64,000 nt of DNA from Parabacteroides distasonis ATCC 8503 (GCF_000012845.1 NC_009615.1:2137501-2201500); one strand, 5' to 3'; positions 46,809 to 57,224 are shown, counted from the stretch's first letter. The notes: generated by a model from the sequence alone, not told the origin. Numbers and translations: made by a program.

Positions 46809-49800
46809 TTCCTCAACGTGACCGTGTGTATGTGGATGAATCTCAGAGAGGCTGTTTCCTAATTCGGGAGCGGCCTCTCTTATTTGTTTCCGGATCGTCT
46901 CGCGTATCTCCTCACGCACATTCCTGCGGGTACTATCCAGTTCCGCTTGCTTGGTAGGTTTCAAGAAATCTTTATATTTACATTTCACTATCTTGAACTT
47001 GAAATCATCCAGATTCCCTTTTATATCGATACCCAGCTTAAACGGCACCGGCGATTTTAAAACCGAGAGATGGTAATCGAACGTCATATCCAAATTATGC
47101 GTTCCTCCTACGGCTACTTTATACCGGTCCATCTCCACCAAGAATGGGAATACCTCGATCTTGTTATCATGGATCGCTAAATCTACCGCTATACTATCAA
47201 TCATATTCCGTTTTTTATTCTTGAACATCAGCGTCTTCGATATCTCGGTAAATGTCTCACCATCCAGCAGCACCATATTCTTTCCGCTCAGGTAGCAAGA
47301 GGCATTTACAGACGGCAGCAACACGGACATCGTAGAATCCGCCTTGCAAGTCGCCGTCATCTGGCAATCTACCATGCCTTCGAACGAACGAAGCATAGGG
47401 ACCAATGTATCAATATCCGGGAATAAACTGATTAACCGTTCCACTAAAATATCATTTAAGGACAACTCAAATCCCATAGTCGCCTCTTGATCTGTTTTGG
47501 TCGTATAAACCATCGTCAGATCTCCAGAACCGATATTCGAGCTCATACATAAATCGCTCAGATTGATACTTTGATCCCGGATTACAACCTCACCTTTCAC
47601 ATCCTCCAACTTCAGATCCTTAAAATCTATTTTTTTAGCATTTGTATGAAGCGTCAGATCCAAGAATTTCGGAACGACAAATAGTTGAGAGATCGAATCC
47701 GTAGCGACACTATCCACGGTATTCGCTAATAGATGATCCGTCTCCAGTACGGAGATACTGTCTTCCGAGAAGGCCCCAACTGAATTGGATGCCAATTGAT
47801 CTGAAAACTGCAAACCTTTACCTATAGCTAGCATCAACTGGTTACAATCGATCAGATCGGATTCCAACTCGAAATTCGCTTTCAGCTTTCCTCCCCGTAG
47901 CATGGCCCGCCGGATGTCGCTAAGCTCTCCGCTCAAAGTAAAATCGCTCTTTCCTAAATGCAGGCGGGCACCACTCAACGTCATATTGTTAGTATTGAAT
48001 TTCACGCTTGTCTCATCAATATACATCGGAATGGGGAATAAGCGGCTAAAGCCCCTCAATTGCTTAAACCTCACTTGTCCCCGAGCCTCCCATTGGCGTA
48101 AGACACTGTTTGAGGAAGCGACCGAATCCACTTGCGACCGCTGTCTATTCGCCCTTCGGGTGGTCTGCGTGCGCCTGCGCAAGGTATCACCGGCGGCAAT
48201 ACGGCGTTCACGTTGTTGACGAATCGCTTGCCGATAAGGTAATGCTTCCAAAGAGAACTGGCTTTCCGTCAGAACCATACCCGTCCGTAAAGGGATAAGA
48301 ATATATTTTAAGGTGTCCACCGAGATCGTAGCTCCCGCCATAGGGATCCGCTTATCTGTAGAAGAAGCCTTGATGCCCCCTTTCAACACGGTCTTACCGG
48401 CCACCATCCAGGTAGAATCCGGCAACTTGGTGCGTAAATGATCAAATTCCAACCCTGCGGTCATAGGGATAACAGCCGTTGTATCAATAACCGGCGTCGT
48501 ATTGGCTACCATCTTCAATCCACCGATATTCGTACTGATCTCATCCTTATACTTTATATTCAAGGTATCCACCGATAGATTAGCGCTCAACAATCCTTTC
48601 GCATTCAGATATTTACTTTCATTTTCCGTAGATCCTACAAACAGATTCGCCCCAGCGATATACATATCCACGCCTAACGGCTTACTAAACGCCTTGAAGC
48701 GATCAACCGTCAAATTGCCGGATGATTTGACCTTGGCGAAGCGGCTATTCACGATATCATCCACCTTAAACACCGTAGATAAATCAGCCATCATGGTACC
48801 CTCCAGCAGCAGTGTGTCGGGATTCAAGAACTCTTTAGCCAAACGGGTAAAATCGACCTGCCCTTTCATCTCCGCCCGAATCGCGGGATTCCTCCAGATA
48901 TCCCTAACCTCTCCACTCATGGTCAGCGAGGTATTCAACCCGATCAATGTCAGCTCCTCCAAAGAGACATAAGAAGAATCTGGGTAAGCGCCATTCAAAT
49001 GTAAATCCATGTCCATGCGCAAGGTATCGATCCCCTGTTCAATACCTTTTACATGATAAGAACCATCCTCTATCTTGCAGCATAAGTTCACGGTCGGAAC
49101 GATACTATCCCCTAATTCTCCACGGATATCCCCTTCCAAAATAATACGTCCCTCAGCAAGTGTTTTATCCCGATCCTTAAAATATTCATCCGGAATAAAA
49201 TGTAAGAGATCATTCATATCGGAAACCTTCAACCCGAAAGTCATATCGATCCGTGACGGATTATCCTCGGTAGCCGGCACCATAAAGCCATCCGCCGTAA
49301 AAGGCAGATTATTCACCAGCAACTCCGCGTCCCTCAACCCAATCCGGCGAAGTCCATCAGCCAACAACAAACGTCCCTTGAAGCGTAACGCTAACTTATT
49401 CGCCAAAGAATAAGACGGGCTACGGAATACGATCGAGGAAGAACCGGTCTCCACATCCAACTTATTTCCTCGTTGGGTCAAAAGGCCATCTATATGTAAA
49501 AAGAAACCATCGATCGCCGTATATAAATCCTGCTGGCGGTCATCATAGACAAAGTGCCCATTCGTAATATGCACTTGCTGCAAATCTATTTTAGGCAATG
49601 GAGATGACGATGATTCGTCTACCGAATCCATCTCACTTTGATAAATCTCCCAATTCGCCTTTCCCTCCTCATTCACATAACCATAAAAACGGATACTATC
49701 CATGATAACCCGAGGAATCGTCACCTTCCCGCTAAACAGATAATCCGTAGGGTTAAATACGACGATCGCTTTTTTGAAAGACAACAAAGAATCCGAAGGA

Positions 49801-50099
49801 ATCATCAAATCCTCCTGATAGCCTATAGAATCCTCAGCCAGATGTGAGATCAAACGTCCATTCGTCAACTTCACTCCCAGATAAGGATACGTCTCGAAAT
49901 AAGTCAACTCCACCCGCTCACATTCCAAGTGCGCCTCTATGAATTCGTTTGTTTTTTCTACGACCAGCGGTGTCAGCTTCTCCGGAGGTAAGACCGCCCA
50001 TTTCAGTATACCAACCCCGATCAAGGGAAGTATGAAAAAGATCCCGACCAACACAGACACAACAACCAGCAATATCTTTCTTATTCGTACCATACTCAT
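46800..50099 (-). CDS. Large AsmA-like envelope protein
   Basis: A 1,099-residue protein with one N-terminal membrane helix (about 7-30) and a long periplasmic part of repeating beta structure. The opening (ECERVELTYFETYPYLGVKL) and the C-terminal region match AsmA/TamB-like proteins, which are thought to move lipids between membranes. A basic low-complexity patch (RREQQRERRIAAGD-like, around residues 623-650) is unusual. It has its own promoter at 50142-50171. The precise role is unknown. Confidence 0.8.
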   Translation of the reverse strand: MSMVRIRKILLVVVSVLVGIFFILPLIGVGILKWAVLPPEKLTPLVVEKTNEFIEAHLECERVELTYFETYPYLGVKLTNGRLISHLAEDSIGYQEDLMIPSDSLLSFKKAIVVFNPTDYLFSGKVTIPRVIMDSIRFYGYVNEEGKANWEIYQSEMDSVDESSSSPLPKIDLQQVHITNGHFVYDDRQQDLYTAIDGFFLHIDGLLTQRGNKLDVETGSSSIVFRSPSYSLANKLALRFKGRLLLADGLRRIGLRDAELLVNNLPFTADGFMVPATEDNPSRIDMTFGLKVSDMNDLLHFIPDEYFKDRDKTLAEGRIILEGDIRGELGDSIVPTVNLCCKIEDGSYHVKGIEQGIDTLRMDMDLHLNGAYPDSSYVSLEELTLIGLNTSLTMSGEVRDIWRNPAIRAEMKGQVDFTRLAKEFLNPDTLLLEGTMMADLSTVFKVDDIVNSRFAKVKSSGNLTVDRFKAFSKPLGVDMYIAGANLFVGSTENESKYLNAKGLLSANLSVDTLNIKYKDEISTNIGGLKMVANTTPVIDTTAVIPMTAGLEFDHLRTKLPDSTWMVAGKTVLKGGIKASSTDKRIPMAGATISVDTLKYILIPLRTGMVLTESQFSLEALPYRQAIRQQRERRIAAGDTLRRRTQTTRRANRQRSQVDSVASSNSVLRQWEARGQVRFKQLRGFSRLFPIPMYIDETSVKFNTNNMTLSGARLHLGKSDFTLSGELSDIRRAMLRGGKLKANFELESDLIDCNQLMLAIGKGLQFSDQLASNSVGAFSEDSISVLETDHLLANTVDSVATDSISQLFVVPKFLDLTLHTNAKKIDFKDLKLEDVKGEVVIRDQSINLSDLCMSSNIGSGDLTMVYTTKTDQEATMGFELSLNDILVERLISLFPDIDTLVPMLRSFEGMVDCQMTATCKADSTMSVLLPSVNASCYLSGKNMVLLDGETFTEISKTLMFKNKKRNMIDSIAVDLAIHDNKIEVFPFLVEMDRYKVAVGGTHNLDMTFDYHLSVLKSPVPFKLGIDIKGNLDDFKFKIVKCKYKDFLKPTKQAELDSTRRNVREEIRETIRKQIREAAPELGNSLSEIHPHTHGHVEEST

Positions 50100-50141
50100 T
50101 CCTTCATCTTATCACAAACAACACTAATTAAATTGTATGAG

Positions 50142-50171
50142 CAAAAATACGAAATACTATCCCAAAGACAA
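50142..50171 (-). promoter_or_regulatory. Promoter of the AsmA-like gene
   Basis: On the minus strand TTG (50169-50171) lies 19 bp upstream of TATTTTTG (50142-50149), 42 bp before the ATG. Confidence 0.6.
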
Positions 50172-50182
50172 CGCTTATCTCA

Positions 50183-50213
50183 TAAAAAAAGGTCCCCCGC
50201 AATGAGAGACCTT
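50183..50213 (-). terminator. Terminator of the polysaccharide operon
   Basis: On the minus strand AAGGTCTC pairs with GGGACCTT (one mismatch) and TTTTTTT follows. It lies 31 bp after the stop of the 4,6-dehydratase gene. Confidence 0.7.
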
Positions 50214-50243
50214 CTTTTTGTATCTTATTTATTTTTCTACAAT

Positions 50244-52157
50244 TTATTTATCCAGAACCTCGTATTTAGAATGCTGGCTCTTGAACTCAGGAACAATCTC
50301 CTTCATCCGCTTCACGATCTGCATATCCCCCTCCACGGCACAAGCATGTACCAAGGCATCAATCCGCAGATTGGCGTCAGCATAGTCATACGCACGGACT
50401 TGGGCGATCTTGATCTTCGGATGAAAAGTAGGCTTGGAGGTCTCCTCCTCATTGAGTACCTCCTCATACAACTTCTCCCCGTCTCGCAATCCCGTGAACC
50501 GGATCTCGATTCCCTTCACCCCGCTCAGACGGATCATACGCTCAGCCAGATCCACGATCCGTACAGGTTTACCCATATCGAACACGAAGATCTCTCCCCC
50601 ATTACCCATCGTACCGGCCTCTAGGACCAGCTTACAAGCCTCCGGTATCAGCATGAAGAAACGAATGATATCCTTGTGCGTCACCGTAACCGGACCGCCC
50701 CGCTTGATCTGTTCCTTGAATAACGGGATCACGGAACCGTTCGATCCCAGCACATTACCGAAACGAGTCGTCACGAATTGCGTACGCCCCCTCACCTTCC
50801 CATCCTTGATAGCCTGATCCAAGCTCTGCACGTAGATCTCGCAAATACGTTTCGAGCAGCCCATCACGTTCGTGGGATTCACCGCCTTGTCAGTCGATAC
50901 CATCACAAACTTCCTCGTGCCGTATTTCACCGACAAGTCTGCGATCACCCGGGTACCGTCCACGTTGTTACGGACACTCTCCTCCGGATTATCCTCCATC
51001 ATAGGTACATGCTTGTAGGCCGCGGCATGAAACACGTAATCCGGACGATGCTCCTCGAACAGCTCCTCCATGCGTTCACGCACACAAATATCGCTCACAA
51101 CCGTATAGGATTCTATATTCGACCACTGACGAGCCATCATCAAGCGGACATCGTGTAAGGGGGTCTCCGCCTGATCTATCAAGACCATACGTTCCGGGGC
51201 GAACTGGGCTACCTGCCGCACGATCTCGCTACCGATACTCCCGGCGGCTCCTGTTATCAGAATCCGCTTACCGGTAAGCTGCTTCCTCACAGCCTCCAAG
51301 TCTATCTCGATCTTATCACGGGGCAGTAAATCCTCTATATTCACCTCCCTCAGCTGGGTATGGCTCAAGTCGCTCTTCCCGTCCCACTCTTGGGCGGCAG
51401 GAGTCATATAGATCTTTATATTCGCCTTGATCAGCCTGTCCACCATCTCCTGATTATTCCGGATCGCCTCAACTTTCAATGGAGACACCAGCAAGACATC
51501 GGCTTGCAGCCTTCTCATCACACCAATCAAATCCTCGTTATTCGGATAAACCTTGACTCCCATTAAATACCGATTCCCAATCTCAGCCATGTCCGAGATA
51601 AATCCAGCCAGCACAAACCGGGCCGGATCCTGATTCTGGATACTCTTCGCCAAACTCACCCCACCTTGCTTCACGCCATAGATAAAGGCTCGTTCCGCCT
51701 TAGCCACACGAAAAGTACTTACATAAAAATATTTCACGAACACACGCATCATCCACATCAAGCTCATAGCCAACAACGCAGAGAGGATCAGATCCCGTTT
51801 ACGGATATACACCAAATAAGGAGAAAAGTCCGTCAACGCCTGAAACACGACCACGCAAATCAAGCCAAACAAGACGGCGAATCCCACCTTTTGCAAGTCC
51901 ACGAAAGAGGAATAACGTATAATCCCCGAATAGGTATGGAACAGGCGAAAGCCTACCAGATAAGGAATCAGGCATACCAATAGCGTGACCAGCAGGTGCC
52001 CCAAGATATCCAAGGTTGATAATACGCCATTATTCAAGGTATACACCAACAAGCCGGAAAATAAGATCAAGCAGCAATCCAGCAAGATAATACCCCAATA
52101 GGGTAAGGATTTCTTGGAAAAGTACCAGGTAGATAGTCGAGAAAAAGGATCCCTCAT
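50244..52157 (-). CDS. Membrane UDP-sugar 4,6-dehydratase (CapD/PglF-like)
   Basis: A 637-residue protein. Four N-terminal membrane helices (about 20-140) and a CoA-binding-like fold precede the SDR domain with ITGAAGSIGSE (301-311) and STDKAVNPTNVMGCSKR, where Met replaces the usual Tyr, as in PglF and WbpM. It converts UDP-GlcNAc to the 4-keto-6-deoxy sugar. With the aminotransferase and phosphoglycosyl transferase upstream it can supply a 4-amino-6-deoxy sugar. It is the last gene of the operon and is followed by a terminator. Confidence 0.92.
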   Translation of the reverse strand: MRDPFSRLSTWYFSKKSLPYWGIILLDCCLILFSGLLVYTLNNGVLSTLDILGHLLVTLLVCLIPYLVGFRLFHTYSGIIRYSSFVDLQKVGFAVLFGLICVVVFQALTDFSPYLVYIRKRDLILSALLAMSLMWMMRVFVKYFYVSTFRVAKAERAFIYGVKQGGVSLAKSIQNQDPARFVLAGFISDMAEIGNRYLMGVKVYPNNEDLIGVMRRLQADVLLVSPLKVEAIRNNQEMVDRLIKANIKIYMTPAAQEWDGKSDLSHTQLREVNIEDLLPRDKIEIDLEAVRKQLTGKRILITGAAGSIGSEIVRQVAQFAPERMVLIDQAETPLHDVRLMMARQWSNIESYTVVSDICVRERMEELFEEHRPDYVFHAAAYKHVPMMEDNPEESVRNNVDGTRVIADLSVKYGTRKFVMVSTDKAVNPTNVMGCSKRICEIYVQSLDQAIKDGKVRGRTQFVTTRFGNVLGSNGSVIPLFKEQIKRGGPVTVTHKDIIRFFMLIPEACKLVLEAGTMGNGGEIFVFDMGKPVRIVDLAERMIRLSGVKGIEIRFTGLRDGEKLYEEVLNEEETSKPTFHPKIKIAQVRAYDYADANLRIDALVHACAVEGDMQIVKRMKEIVPEFKSQHSKYEVLDK

Positions 52158-52214
52158 ATCAATTCTTGTTTATATAGTTACACGAATAATCTATAGAATA
52201 AAAGCTCTTTTGGG

Positions 52215-52805
52215 CTATTCCGATACAATAGCTCTAAATGTTTGAAATATCAATCTTATATCGAAAGTAAAGGAATGTCTGGCAACATATTCCAGATTAA
52301 TACGCAATTTATCTGGCATTATTACTTCAACATAATACTTATCTGGATCATTAACCCGTTCAAGAAGTTCATTCTCATTTCGATACCGAATAGAAGCCAA
52401 ATCAGTAATGCCCGGCCTAACATCCAACACATGCATTTGTTCTTCCGTATACATATCAACATACTTACGAACTTCTGGACGAGGACCAACCAAACTCATA
52501 TCCCCTTTAAACACATTAATCAATTGAGGAAATTCATCCAATTTGTATTTACGGATATAATAGCCGGACCGAGTAATCCGAGGATCATGTCCACCTACAG
52601 TAATAAGTCCTTTCTTATCTGAACCCACACGCATGCTACGGAATTTAAATAGCTGAAAATCCATATTATTACGCCCCACACGAACTTGCTTATAAAAGAC
52701 TGGACCGATAGAATCACACTTAATCCAAATTGTCAAAATGATAAATAGAGGACTAAGCAAGATAAGCCCTATCCCGCTCGCAACAATATCAAATATACGT
52801 TTCAA
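52215..52805 (-). CDS. Initiating phosphoglycosyl transferase (small, PglC/WcfS-like)
   Basis: A 196-residue monotopic sugar transferase with one re-entrant helix (1-25, IFDIVASGIGLILLSPLFII) and the catalytic core KFRSMRVGSD and KYKLDEFPQLINVFKGDMSL. It transfers a sugar-1-phosphate to undecaprenyl phosphate and starts the repeat unit. The small size without the long N-terminal membrane region places it with PglC and WcfS rather than WcaJ. It lies 15 bp after the aminotransferase. Confidence 0.92.
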   Translation of the reverse strand: MKRIFDIVASGIGLILLSPLFIILTIWIKCDSIGPVFYKQVRVGRNNMDFQLFKFRSMRVGSDKKGLITVGGHDPRITRSGYYIRKYKLDEFPQLINVFKGDMSLVGPRPEVRKYVDMYTEEQMHVLDVRPGITDLASIRYRNENELLERVNDPDKYYVEVIMPDKLRINLEYVARHSFTFDIRLIFQTFRAIVSE

Positions 52806-52820
52806 ATCGTTTGGGTTATT

Positions 52821-54020
52821 TTATTGGGAAATAATGTCAACAAAATTGGAAATCACATACTCCACATCCTCATCCGTAAGACTGGTGTGTAAAGGTAAAG
52901 TAATCTCATTATGGTATTGGTTATAAGCATTCGGATAATTTGCGATATCAAAGCCTAAATTTTTATAGGCCGTCATTATAGGTAAAGGCTTATAATGTAC
53001 GTTACAAGCGATCCCACGTTCAGCCATTTGTTCTATCACAACATTTCGATATTCCACATCCTCACCAAGCAAACGTACAAGATACAAATGCCCACTCGAA
53101 GAATGGTCATCACCAAAATGATCCAAGACCTGCACATCACACCCCTTCAGTCCTTCATTATACCTCTCAATAATCTGACGACGACGATACAGCATTTCCG
53201 GATAACGCTTCAACTGCGCAAGGCCAATACCCGCCATCACATCCGTCATATTACACTTATAATACGGAGCCACAATATCATACTCCCATGCCCCCAACCT
53301 CGTTTTAGCAAACGCATCCTTGTTCTGCCCATGAAGGGAAAGCAATTGAAACTGTTTATAAAGAGACTCGTTGTCAACCCCATCATGATTTCTCCAAGTC
53401 AACGCACCTCCCTCTGCGGTCGTAAGGTTTTTCACGGCATGGAAGGAAAACGAAGTAAAATCAGCGATCTCGCCACACATCTTTCCATGCCATTTGGCAC
53501 CAAAAGCATGAGCGGCATCCGCAAGTACGATAACCCGACCGTATGCCTTCTGGATATCGTTCGCTGGCGAAAACAAATGTTTCTTGCTCTCTACGGCAGC
53601 GAATATCTTATCATAATCACAAACCACACCGGCAAGATCAACAGGCAGAACCACCTTTGTCCTCTCCGTGATCGCATCTGCCAACTTATCATAATCCATC
53701 TCAAACGAATCAGGAGCGGTATCCACCATGACAACCTTTGCCCCCACATGACAAGTTACACTTGCGGTAGCGGTATACGTATAAGCGGGAGTAATCACCT
53801 CGTCTCCTTGTCCAACGCCCAAAACACGCAATATCAACTCCATACAAGCCGTAGCCGAATTCAAGCATACAGCTTGCTCCGTCTGACAACACAAGGCAAT
53901 TAATCTCTCAAATTCTTTTGTCTTAGGCCCCGTAGTGATCCAACCGGAACGAAGAGCCTCTGCAACTTCATTGATCTCTGCCTCTGACATATCGGGAGGC
54001 GAAAAAGGTATCTTCTTCAT
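52821..54020 (-). CDS. DegT-family sugar aminotransferase (WcfR/PglE-like)
   Basis: A 399-residue PLP enzyme with SGWITTGPKTKEFE and the Schiff-base lysine Lys 197 in FHAVKNLTTAEGG. It would aminate the 4-keto sugar made by the dehydratase. The neighbouring PglC/WcfS-like transferase makes a WcfR-like role (AATGal synthesis, as in B. fragilis polysaccharide A) attractive. No PglD-type acetyltransferase lies in the locus, so the 4-amino group may stay free. The start at 54020 (MKKIPFS) is preferred to an ATG ten codons upstream. Confidence 0.9.
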   Translation of the reverse strand: MKKIPFSPPDMSEAEINEVAEALRSGWITTGPKTKEFERLIALCCQTEQAVCLNSATACMELILRVLGVGQGDEVITPAYTYTATASVTCHVGAKVVMVDTAPDSFEMDYDKLADAITERTKVVLPVDLAGVVCDYDKIFAAVESKKHLFSPANDIQKAYGRVIVLADAAHAFGAKWHGKMCGEIADFTSFSFHAVKNLTTAEGGALTWRNHDGVDNESLYKQFQLLSLHGQNKDAFAKTRLGAWEYDIVAPYYKCNMTDVMAGIGLAQLKRYPEMLYRRRQIIERYNEGLKGCDVQVLDHFGDDHSSSGHLYLVRLLGEDVEYRNVVIEQMAERGIACNVHYKPLPIMTAYKNLGFDIANYPNAYNQYHNEITLPLHTSLTDEDVEYVISNFVDIISQ

Positions 54021-54081
54021 AAAATACAACAACACTATAAAATAACACAAATAGTACCTAAACCTTTTGTTAGATATAATT

Positions 54082-54909
54082 TTATTCTCTTAACAACTTC
54101 TGAAATACCCACCCTCTTACACTGTTTGGCATCAACACTTTCACTGTGAAATGGACTGTCATATTAAATAAGTATCGAGGAAAACTGATGATTCTATGTT
54201 TATAACGCAACTTCTGTAAACCAGCTTCACTCCTGAAGTATTTCCAACCACCACGTCTAGCATACTGTCCTTCGCCCGAACGCATATATACAAGTACTCT
54301 ATCTAAATTATTGAATTTGCATCCCACTAGATACATTCTCAACCACAAATAAGAATCTTCGTTTAAATACCAATCCTGATAGTTACCAGCTCGCAACACT
54401 TCCGACTTTCGGAACATCACCGCAGGATGATTAACTACATCGCGTTTCTTGATATATTGCATACATGTCTCACTACCTATGGGAACTGTACGTTTACCGA
54501 TAACATTTTCAGGAGTACCAATAAAATCAACAATGTGCCCACTTGCAACACTCAACTCTAGATCTTTCTCAAACTGACAAAGTTGACATTCAAATCTGTC
54601 CGGAACAGATATATCATCTGCATCCATTCGTGCGACCAACTCATGCTTCACATGTTCCATACCATATTGCAAAGCCCTGCCGAGACCTTTATTCTCAACC
54701 TCCCAATGTACATAAACAGCCGGAATCTCCATTTCAAGTTGTTTGATAGTACTCGCCAGAGCATTAGGTACAGGTCCATCCACATAGACGAACACTTCAT
54801 CCGGTTGTACCGTCTGCTTAATGGTCACACTCTCGATAGCTGTTCTAAAATCATCAGGGTTATCGTTCTTATAAACAGAAATAAGTACGCTAAATAGCTT
54901 GTTTTTCAT
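54082..54909 (-). CDS. GT2 glycosyltransferase
   Basis: A 275-residue GT-A enzyme with FSVLISVYKNDNPDDF at the N-terminus, a DxD-type motif in ARMDADDISVPDRFE and an acceptor region with NEDSYLWLRMYLVG. It belongs to family 2 (inverting). Donor and acceptor cannot be read. It lies between licD and the aminotransferase gene. Confidence 0.9.
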   Translation of the reverse strand: MKNKLFSVLISVYKNDNPDDFRTAIESVTIKQTVQPDEVFVYVDGPVPNALASTIKQLEMEIPAVYVHWEVENKGLGRALQYGMEHVKHELVARMDADDISVPDRFECQLCQFEKDLELSVASGHIVDFIGTPENVIGKRTVPIGSETCMQYIKKRDVVNHPAVMFRKSEVLRAGNYQDWYLNEDSYLWLRMYLVGCKFNNLDRVLVYMRSGEGQYARRGGWKYFRSEAGLQKLRYKHRIISFPRYLFNMTVHFTVKVLMPNSVRGWVFQKLLRE

Positions 54910-54942
54910 TCTAAATAATAGAATACAAAAATTTTCTATGCT

Positions 54943-55851
54943 TCAATCATTAGGCAATTGAAACTTCAAAATAAAATGCCTCTCTCTTTTTTCTACTGGA
55001 GGCAATTGCATATAATCATGATAAAGATTTGTCAAATACCGATCATAGTCAGCAGGTATATAAACGATTTCTCCTTCAAACAAAGCCTCTTTTGGAGGAA
55101 AATATACAGAAGCATCAAATATTTCTCCATTATAATATTTTCTACCAGTAGGAATACCTAGAGGGTTACCATTCTTTGAAGAAGCCACAAAACGATCAAA
55201 CCAATAAACCCATTTTGCATGTGGAATAATTCCGAAGAAAGATCCCATGATTTTCTTAATCTGATATCTTCTCTTTAACGATGAATCTAGAGATACAAAT
55301 TCAGACAAAGACTTACTAGGATACTGCGCATACAAAACCATAATGGATATAAACTGGATTACATTGGCAACAAAACCTTTCATGGCTTGCATGAACTTAG
55401 ACTGAGGTACTGAATCTAAAGCAAATACATCAATATATAAACCTTTAGGGAAGGGAGAGTTTTCATTGAAAAGTTCTATATTAAAGGAGTTCTTTCTATA
55501 TATCTTCAAGAATACTGTTTTCGCATCAGCATCCTTATTAGGATAGTCAAACTCATATTTATCACCTAACCTCCCCTCCTTACACAATCGAATCAATCTT
55601 TCATAATCATCACGTCTCATCATTACGTCTAAATCATCATCCCAAGGTATAAAACCTTTATGTCGGACTGCTCCCAAACAACTTCCACCACTGAGCATTA
55701 ATGTCAAGCCTTCTTTTTCACATAATTTCGCTACATCCCTGTATATATCCAACAAAGCTCGCTTCATGGCAGAAGACTCCGAAGATGTCATCTCATGTAA
55801 ATAATTCGTTTTATGAGCTAACTCATTCATCAATTCACTATCAGATTTCAT
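54943..55851 (-). CDS. LicD-family (fukutin-like) phosphotransferase
   Basis: A 302-residue protein with the LicD signature LSGGSCLGAVRHKGFIPWDD and metal-binding DDDLD (71-75). LicD proteins transfer phosphocholine, and the related FKTN/FKRP transfer ribitol-5-phosphate from CDP-ribitol. The gene lies only 2 bp after a CDP-ribitol synthase-like gene, which makes ribitol phosphate the likely cargo. No choline genes lie nearby. Confidence 0.9.
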   Translation of the reverse strand: MKSDSELMNELAHKTNYLHEMTSSESSAMKRALLDIYRDVAKLCEKEGLTLMLSGGSCLGAVRHKGFIPWDDDLDVMMRRDDYERLIRLCKEGRLGDKYEFDYPNKDADAKTVFLKIYRKNSFNIELFNENSPFPKGLYIDVFALDSVPQSKFMQAMKGFVANVIQFISIMVLYAQYPSKSLSEFVSLDSSLKRRYQIKKIMGSFFGIIPHAKWVYWFDRFVASSKNGNPLGIPTGRKYYNGEIFDASVYFPPKEALFEGEIVYIPADYDRYLTNLYHDYMQLPPVEKRERHFILKFQLPND

Positions 55852-55853
55852 CT

Positions 55854-57224
55854 TTACGGTCTTTTTTTAACATCCACCACTTCTCCGGTCAGGGAAGAAA
55901 ATATAGTATTCACCGACACAGACGCAACAACACTTGATTTCAACAAGGTATCCTCCGGTTCTATGCCAAAATTTCTCTCCCGCATAGGGGTCTTAGTCCG
56001 TTCCGGATTAATACAATTGATACGAATACCACTATCCTGCCACTCTTCACTCAACGCTTGTACAAAATTCACGATAGCGGCTTTAGAAGATGAATACAAG
56101 CTATATAATTGACGCCCCCTCGTATAAGAACTGGAAGTAAACAGCAGCAACGCCCCTTTGCTCATTTTTAAATACGGATAAGATTCCCTTGCTACAATAA
56201 CAGCTCCAAGATAATTCACATGAATACTTTTACAAATCTCCTCATATGTCATTGTAGCCAATGGCTCCCGATTCAAGACTCCAGCCGTATTGACAACCGC
56301 ATCTATACGTCCTTCCTTATCCATGACAGTTCTCAAAGCATCAGCCACTAGAGCAGGATCGGAGACATCCACTCCATTCTCTGAACGGCTGAAAGAATAG
56401 ATATGCGCCCCGTACTGGCGACAAATATGGATAATATCAAGCCCAATCCCATAGCTTCCGCCAAAAACAACGATAACCGATGAAGGCAAAGCGGCTATAG
56501 TCTTAGGAGTTACCGTTTCATTCTGTTGAGCGATTGATTTTAGCTGAAACAATTTATCCAATAAAAACAGATCTTCTTTGTAAGTCAATTTCATATTAAA
56601 CTGTTCACCCTTGACTACATACACGAATTCTTCCGGAAGATACTTGTAGACAACCCCACAATCATCTGTCGTTTGAAAACTAACATCCTTTAAAGCCAAT
56701 TCATAAGCTCGTTTTATCGTAGAACGCTTAAAAGCTTGCGGAGTCTGTCCGTTACGCAAATACTCCCTAGCAGGTATTCCGGTAATATGGTCCGCCGCAT
56801 CAATTTGAATGATCGTATCAGTCGTCTTGATTGCGACATCCACCGCATTATACGTTTTCAAGGCATTGATACAATCAGATATAATACGATCATTGACCAA
56901 TGGGCGAACCGCATCGTGGAAAATCATATTCACCTCTTCCTCATAAGCATTAATCGCCGCTAAACTTGAATGGTAACGTTCCTTTCCTCCCTTGAGGATT
57001 TTCTTCATCTTGGAATATTCATTCTTCACCAAGATATTCTCTACCTCCTGCACATAATTAGGATTAGAAACCACAACGATCTCATCTATTAACGGATGAT
57101 TTTGGAAAACATCTATCGTATGTTCAATCACTTTTTTCCCCGCTAACTTCAAGAACTGTTTAGGTGTCGCATCTCCTAAACGTTGACCGAAACCACCGGC
57201 CAAAACCACAGCTATATTTCTCAT
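55854..57224 (-). CDS. Two-domain CDP-ribitol synthase (IspD-like cytidylyltransferase + SDR reductase)
   Basis: A 456-residue fusion. The N-terminal domain (1-235) is an IspD-type nucleotidyltransferase with VVLAGGFGQRLGDATPKQF (6-24) and HDAVRP (103-108). The C-terminal domain (250-456) is an SDR reductase with GGSYGIG (255-261) and catalytic YSSSK (377-381). The layout is that of Bcs1/Acs1 of Haemophilus influenzae, which reduces ribulose-5-phosphate to ribitol-5-phosphate and couples it to CTP. Mammals use ISPD for the second step. The product is inferred from the family. Confidence 0.88.
   Translation of the reverse strand: MRNIAVVLAGGFGQRLGDATPKQFLKLAGKKVIEHTIDVFQNHPLIDEIVVVSNPNYVQEVENILVKNEYSKMKKILKGGKERYHSSLAAINAYEEEVNMIFHDAVRPLVNDRIISDCINALKTYNAVDVAIKTTDTIIQIDAADHITGIPAREYLRNGQTPQAFKRSTIKRAYELALKDVSFQTTDDCGVVYKYLPEEFVYVVKGEQFNMKLTYKEDLFLLDKLFQLKSIAQQNETVTPKTIAALPSSVIVVFGGSYGIGLDIIHICRQYGAHIYSFSRSENGVDVSDPALVADALRTVMDKEGRIDAVVNTAGVLNREPLATMTYEEICKSIHVNYLGAVIVARESYPYLKMSKGALLLFTSSSYTRGRQLYSLYSSSKAAIVNFVQALSEEWQDSGIRINCINPERTKTPMRERNFGIEPEDTLLKSSVVASVSVNTIFSSLTGEVVDVKKRP

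Noticed and set aside
52995..53903. 302-codon plus-strand open frame
   Set aside because: It is antisense to the aminotransferase, whose domains are complete, and its composition is that of a shadow frame.
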